Below the pieces are notes generated by a model. That model did not search any database and had not been told where the DNA came from. It saw only the letters and a list, made by a program, of their open reading frames with translations. A stretch of DNA of 8,192 bases from GCA-2719315 sp964448645 (GTDB taxonomy: Bacteria > Bacteroidota > Bacteroidia > Flavobacteriales > Flavobacteriaceae), in contig CAYUZY010000087.1 in NCBI GenBank assembly GCA_964448645.1, forward strand, positions 1 through 8,192, given 5' to 3'. Every line of letters begins with the position of its first letter. Positions within the stretch are counted from its first letter, which is position 1. Of the stretch, positions 6,621 to 8,192 are shown one piece after another. The position numbers were made by a program, and so were the translations under genes.

Positions 6621-6698
6621 CTCATAAGGGGTGCTAGAAATAGCTGAGATTATACCCATTGAACCTAAACAGGTAATGCTGTTAAGGGAAATTAATAG
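6621..6698 (+). ncRNA. TPP riboswitch (THI-box aptamer)
   Basis: The conserved blocks of the TPP aptamer appear in order: GGGGTGC (6628-6634), GCTGAGA (6643-6649), ATACCC (6652-6657), GAACCT (6661-6666), GGTAATGC (6672-6679) and AAGGGA (6684-6689). P2 is GGGG with CCC plus the adjoining T/A pair. P3 is a short perfect stem, GCTA/TAGC, with a GAAA loop (6633-6644). P4 can pair CCT with AGG, and P5 is AACAG/CTGTT (6668-6672, 6679-6683) around GTAATG. P1 is very weak: only TAA/TTA is visible. The usual CCTGA reads CCTAA at 6664-6668, and the usual CG after the P5 strand reads TT (6682-6683). It sits 5' of the TonB-dependent receptor gene, as TPP-regulated receptors do in Bacteroidota, and presumably lowers its expression when TPP is plentiful. 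Confidence 0.92.
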
Positions 6699-6719
6699 AA
6701 TTTAAATCCCCTTTTTTTT
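6684..6719 (+). promoter_or_regulatory. Candidate expression platform of the TPP riboswitch
   Basis: Downstream of the aptamer, AAATT (6689-6693) and AATTT (6699-6703) form a small hairpin. AAGGG (6684-6688), part of the aptamer, can pair with CCCTT (6709-6713) across a five-base bulge, and a run of T follows up to 6719. This is terminator-like but imperfect, and it cannot coexist with aptamer helix P4. A second alternative is AAGGGG (6626-6631), which includes P2 bases, with CCCCTT (6708-6713), six perfect pairs. Which fold is repressive cannot be decided by eye. The start codon follows at 6733. Confidence 0.35.
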
Positions 6720-6732
6720 AAAGTTTAATAAA

Positions 6733-8192
6733 ATGAAAATTTTAAAATTTAAATATATTTTTATTTTGATATCATTTACTTTAAGTGCTCAAAAAGTTCA
6801 AATTAAAGATTCTATTTTCACGATCTCATTAAAAGAGGTTAATGTTGAAGGTATTAGAGTTTCAAGTGATTCACCAATAACTCATAGTAATTTGTCAAAA
6901 GATGATTTAAAATCAAGAAATTTAGGTCAGGATATTCCAGTGTTACTAAAGTTTTTACCATCAGTTGTAACTTCAAGTGATGCAGGAAATGGAATTGGTT
7001 ATACAAATTTAAGAGTTAGAGGAATAGATGCAACTAGGATTAATGTAACGATAAATGGTTTCCCTTATAATGATTCAGAATCACATTCAGTATATTGGGT
7101 AGATTTGCCAGATTTTGCCTCAAATGTTGAAAGTTTTCAAATTCAAAGAGGTATAGGGACTTCTACAAATGGTACAGGAGCCTTTGGAGGAAGTATAAAT
7201 TTAAGATCTGATTTTCTTTCAGAAATGCCTCAATCTGAAATTTCTTCTAGTTATGGGAGTTTTAATACATTAAAAAAAACATTAAGATTTTCAACAGGAT
7301 TAATAAATAAAAACATTGAGTTTTCTGGTAGATTTTCACAGATTGATTCCGACGGATATATTGATCGAGCAAAATCTGATTTAGAGTCCTATTTTTTGCA
7401 GTTTGCTTTCAAAAATAAAAATACATTACTTAGAATTTTAGGATTTGGTGGACATGAAATCACTTATCAATCTTGGTATGGAATAGATTCTTTTCAACTT
7501 AAAAAAAACAGAAAATACAATACTGCAGGGGAGGTTTATGATGAAAATGGTAATAAAACAGGATTTTATAATAATCAGGTAGATAATTATAAACAAAATC
7601 ATATTCAAATTTTATTGGATAAAGAAATAAATTCTTTAACTAATTTTTCATTAGGATATAATTTCACTAAAGGTTATGGTTTTTATGAAGAATACAATGA
7701 TAAATGGTATGTTGAAAATATTTCATATGGAAATGAAACGGATTTCAAATATTTAAATTTAAAATCCTTCGAAATAGGAAATACGGTTATTTCTAGTACA
7801 GAAAATATAACTCAAAAATGGTTAGATAATTATTTTCATGTTTTAACTCTAAGGTTAAATTACATTAAAAATTCTACAAAGTTAAATTTTGGAGGCCTTT
7901 ACTCGGTATATGATGGAGATCATTACGGTAGTTTAATCTGGGCGCAAAATATTCCTTATGATTTAATAAATAATAAGTTTTATGAAAATAATGGTATTAA
8001 AAAAGAATTAAGCTTTTTTGTTAAGCTAAATAAGACTATAAGCACTAAAACTTCTGTATATCTAGATGCTCAAATCAGAAATTTAAATTATTCAATAGAT
8101 GGGACTATTAAAGGCCCAGAAATATTTAAAGTGAATAATTCGTTTATTTTCTTTAACCCTAAGGCTGGAATTACATTTAATATAAATGATTT
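6733..8192 (+). CDS. TonB-dependent outer-membrane receptor, probable thiamine uptake (partial, 3' end outside window)
   Basis: From ATG 6733 the frame stays open to the window end, giving 486 codons without a stop. Residues 1-19 are a signal peptide (MKILKFKYIF, then a hydrophobic run ending LSA before Q20). A TonB plug domain follows from about residue 34: LGQDIPVLLKFLPSV, then YTNLRVRGID, TINGFPYND, QIQRGIGTSTNG and GAFGGSINL are the usual plug sequence blocks. The rest, with alternating aromatic and polar residues (for example NFSLGYNFTKGYGFYEEY), is the beginning of the beta-barrel; about half of a normal receptor is present. The carboxypeptidase-regulatory-like N-terminal domain common in Bacteroidota SusC proteins is absent, so this is a simple vitamin or siderophore type. 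The TPP riboswitch immediately upstream and the inner-membrane carrier operon before it point to thiamine or a related compound as substrate. Confidence 0.93.
   Translation, partial: MKILKFKYIFILISFTLSAQKVQIKDSIFTISLKEVNVEGIRVSSDSPITHSNLSKDDLKSRNLGQDIPVLLKFLPSVVTSSDAGNGIGYTNLRVRGIDATRINVTINGFPYNDSESHSVYWVDLPDFASNVESFQIQRGIGTSTNGTGAFGGSINLRSDFLSEMPQSEISSSYGSFNTLKKTLRFSTGLINKNIEFSGRFSQIDSDGYIDRAKSDLESYFLQFAFKNKNTLLRILGFGGHEITYQSWYGIDSFQLKKNRKYNTAGEVYDENGNKTGFYNNQVDNYKQNHIQILLDKEINSLTNFSLGYNFTKGYGFYEEYNDKWYVENISYGNETDFKYLNLKSFEIGNTVISSTENITQKWLDNYFHVLTLRLNYIKNSTKLNFGGLYSVYDGDHYGSLIWAQNIPYDLINNKFYENNGIKKELSFFVKLNKTISTKTSVYLDAQIRNLNYSIDGTIKGPEIFKVNNSFIFFNPKAGITFNIND

Noticed and set aside
1..8192. 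CRISPR arrays, insertion sequences, tRNA or rRNA genes, phage genes
   Set aside because: No regularly spaced repeats, transposase-like frames, terminal repeats or tRNA-like cloverleaf were seen on either strand; the repeated A- and T-runs reflect base composition.

Overview
The window looks like a piece of chromosome from a low-GC Bacteroidota, most likely a marine-type Flavobacteriia. The reasons are very AT-rich DNA in both coding and non-coding parts, promoter -7 elements of the form TAnnTTTG, no clear Shine-Dalgarno sequences, a lysine-rich tail on ribosomal protein L21, and a TonB-dependent receptor linked to a TPP riboswitch. The genus cannot be told from what is visible.

Layout. Positions 1-2392 are the end of a surface-polysaccharide cluster on the + strand: the tail of an unrecognised protein, a WbuB/WcaI-like GT4 glycosyltransferase with a TTG start, and an RmlB-like NAD-dependent sugar dehydratase/epimerase overlapping it by 4 nt. 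Positions 2424-3181 hold a Bacteroidota-type promoter and the ribosomal protein genes rplU and rpmA. A convergent ahcY (S-adenosylhomocysteinase) lies on the - strand at 3199-4521. A perfect A/T-only inverted repeat sits between rpmA and ahcY and includes both stop codons. ahcY has a well-formed divergent promoter at 4542-4572.

Positions 4572-6595 are a tightly packed + strand operon: a Sfp-type phosphopantetheinyl transferase, a small MTH1187/YkoF-type thiamine-binding protein, a PnuC-family transporter (probably the thiamine type, PnuT) and a NadR-like P-loop kinase. Each gene overlaps the previous one by 1 to 37 nt. A TAnnTTTG promoter element and a TPP (THI-box) riboswitch follow at 6607-6698. 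They head a TonB-dependent outer-membrane receptor that runs off the right edge.

Working together: the receptor would bring thiamine across the outer membrane. The PnuC-family protein would move it across the inner membrane by facilitated diffusion, and the P-loop kinase would trap it by phosphorylation. The small binding protein probably senses or carries thiamine or its HMP moiety. The riboswitch would tune the receptor to TPP supply. This thiamine-salvage module, with a kinase family best known from nicotinamide riboside metabolism and a riboswitch that departs from consensus near its pyrophosphate-binding region, is the most interesting part of the window. The rest is ordinary core genome.
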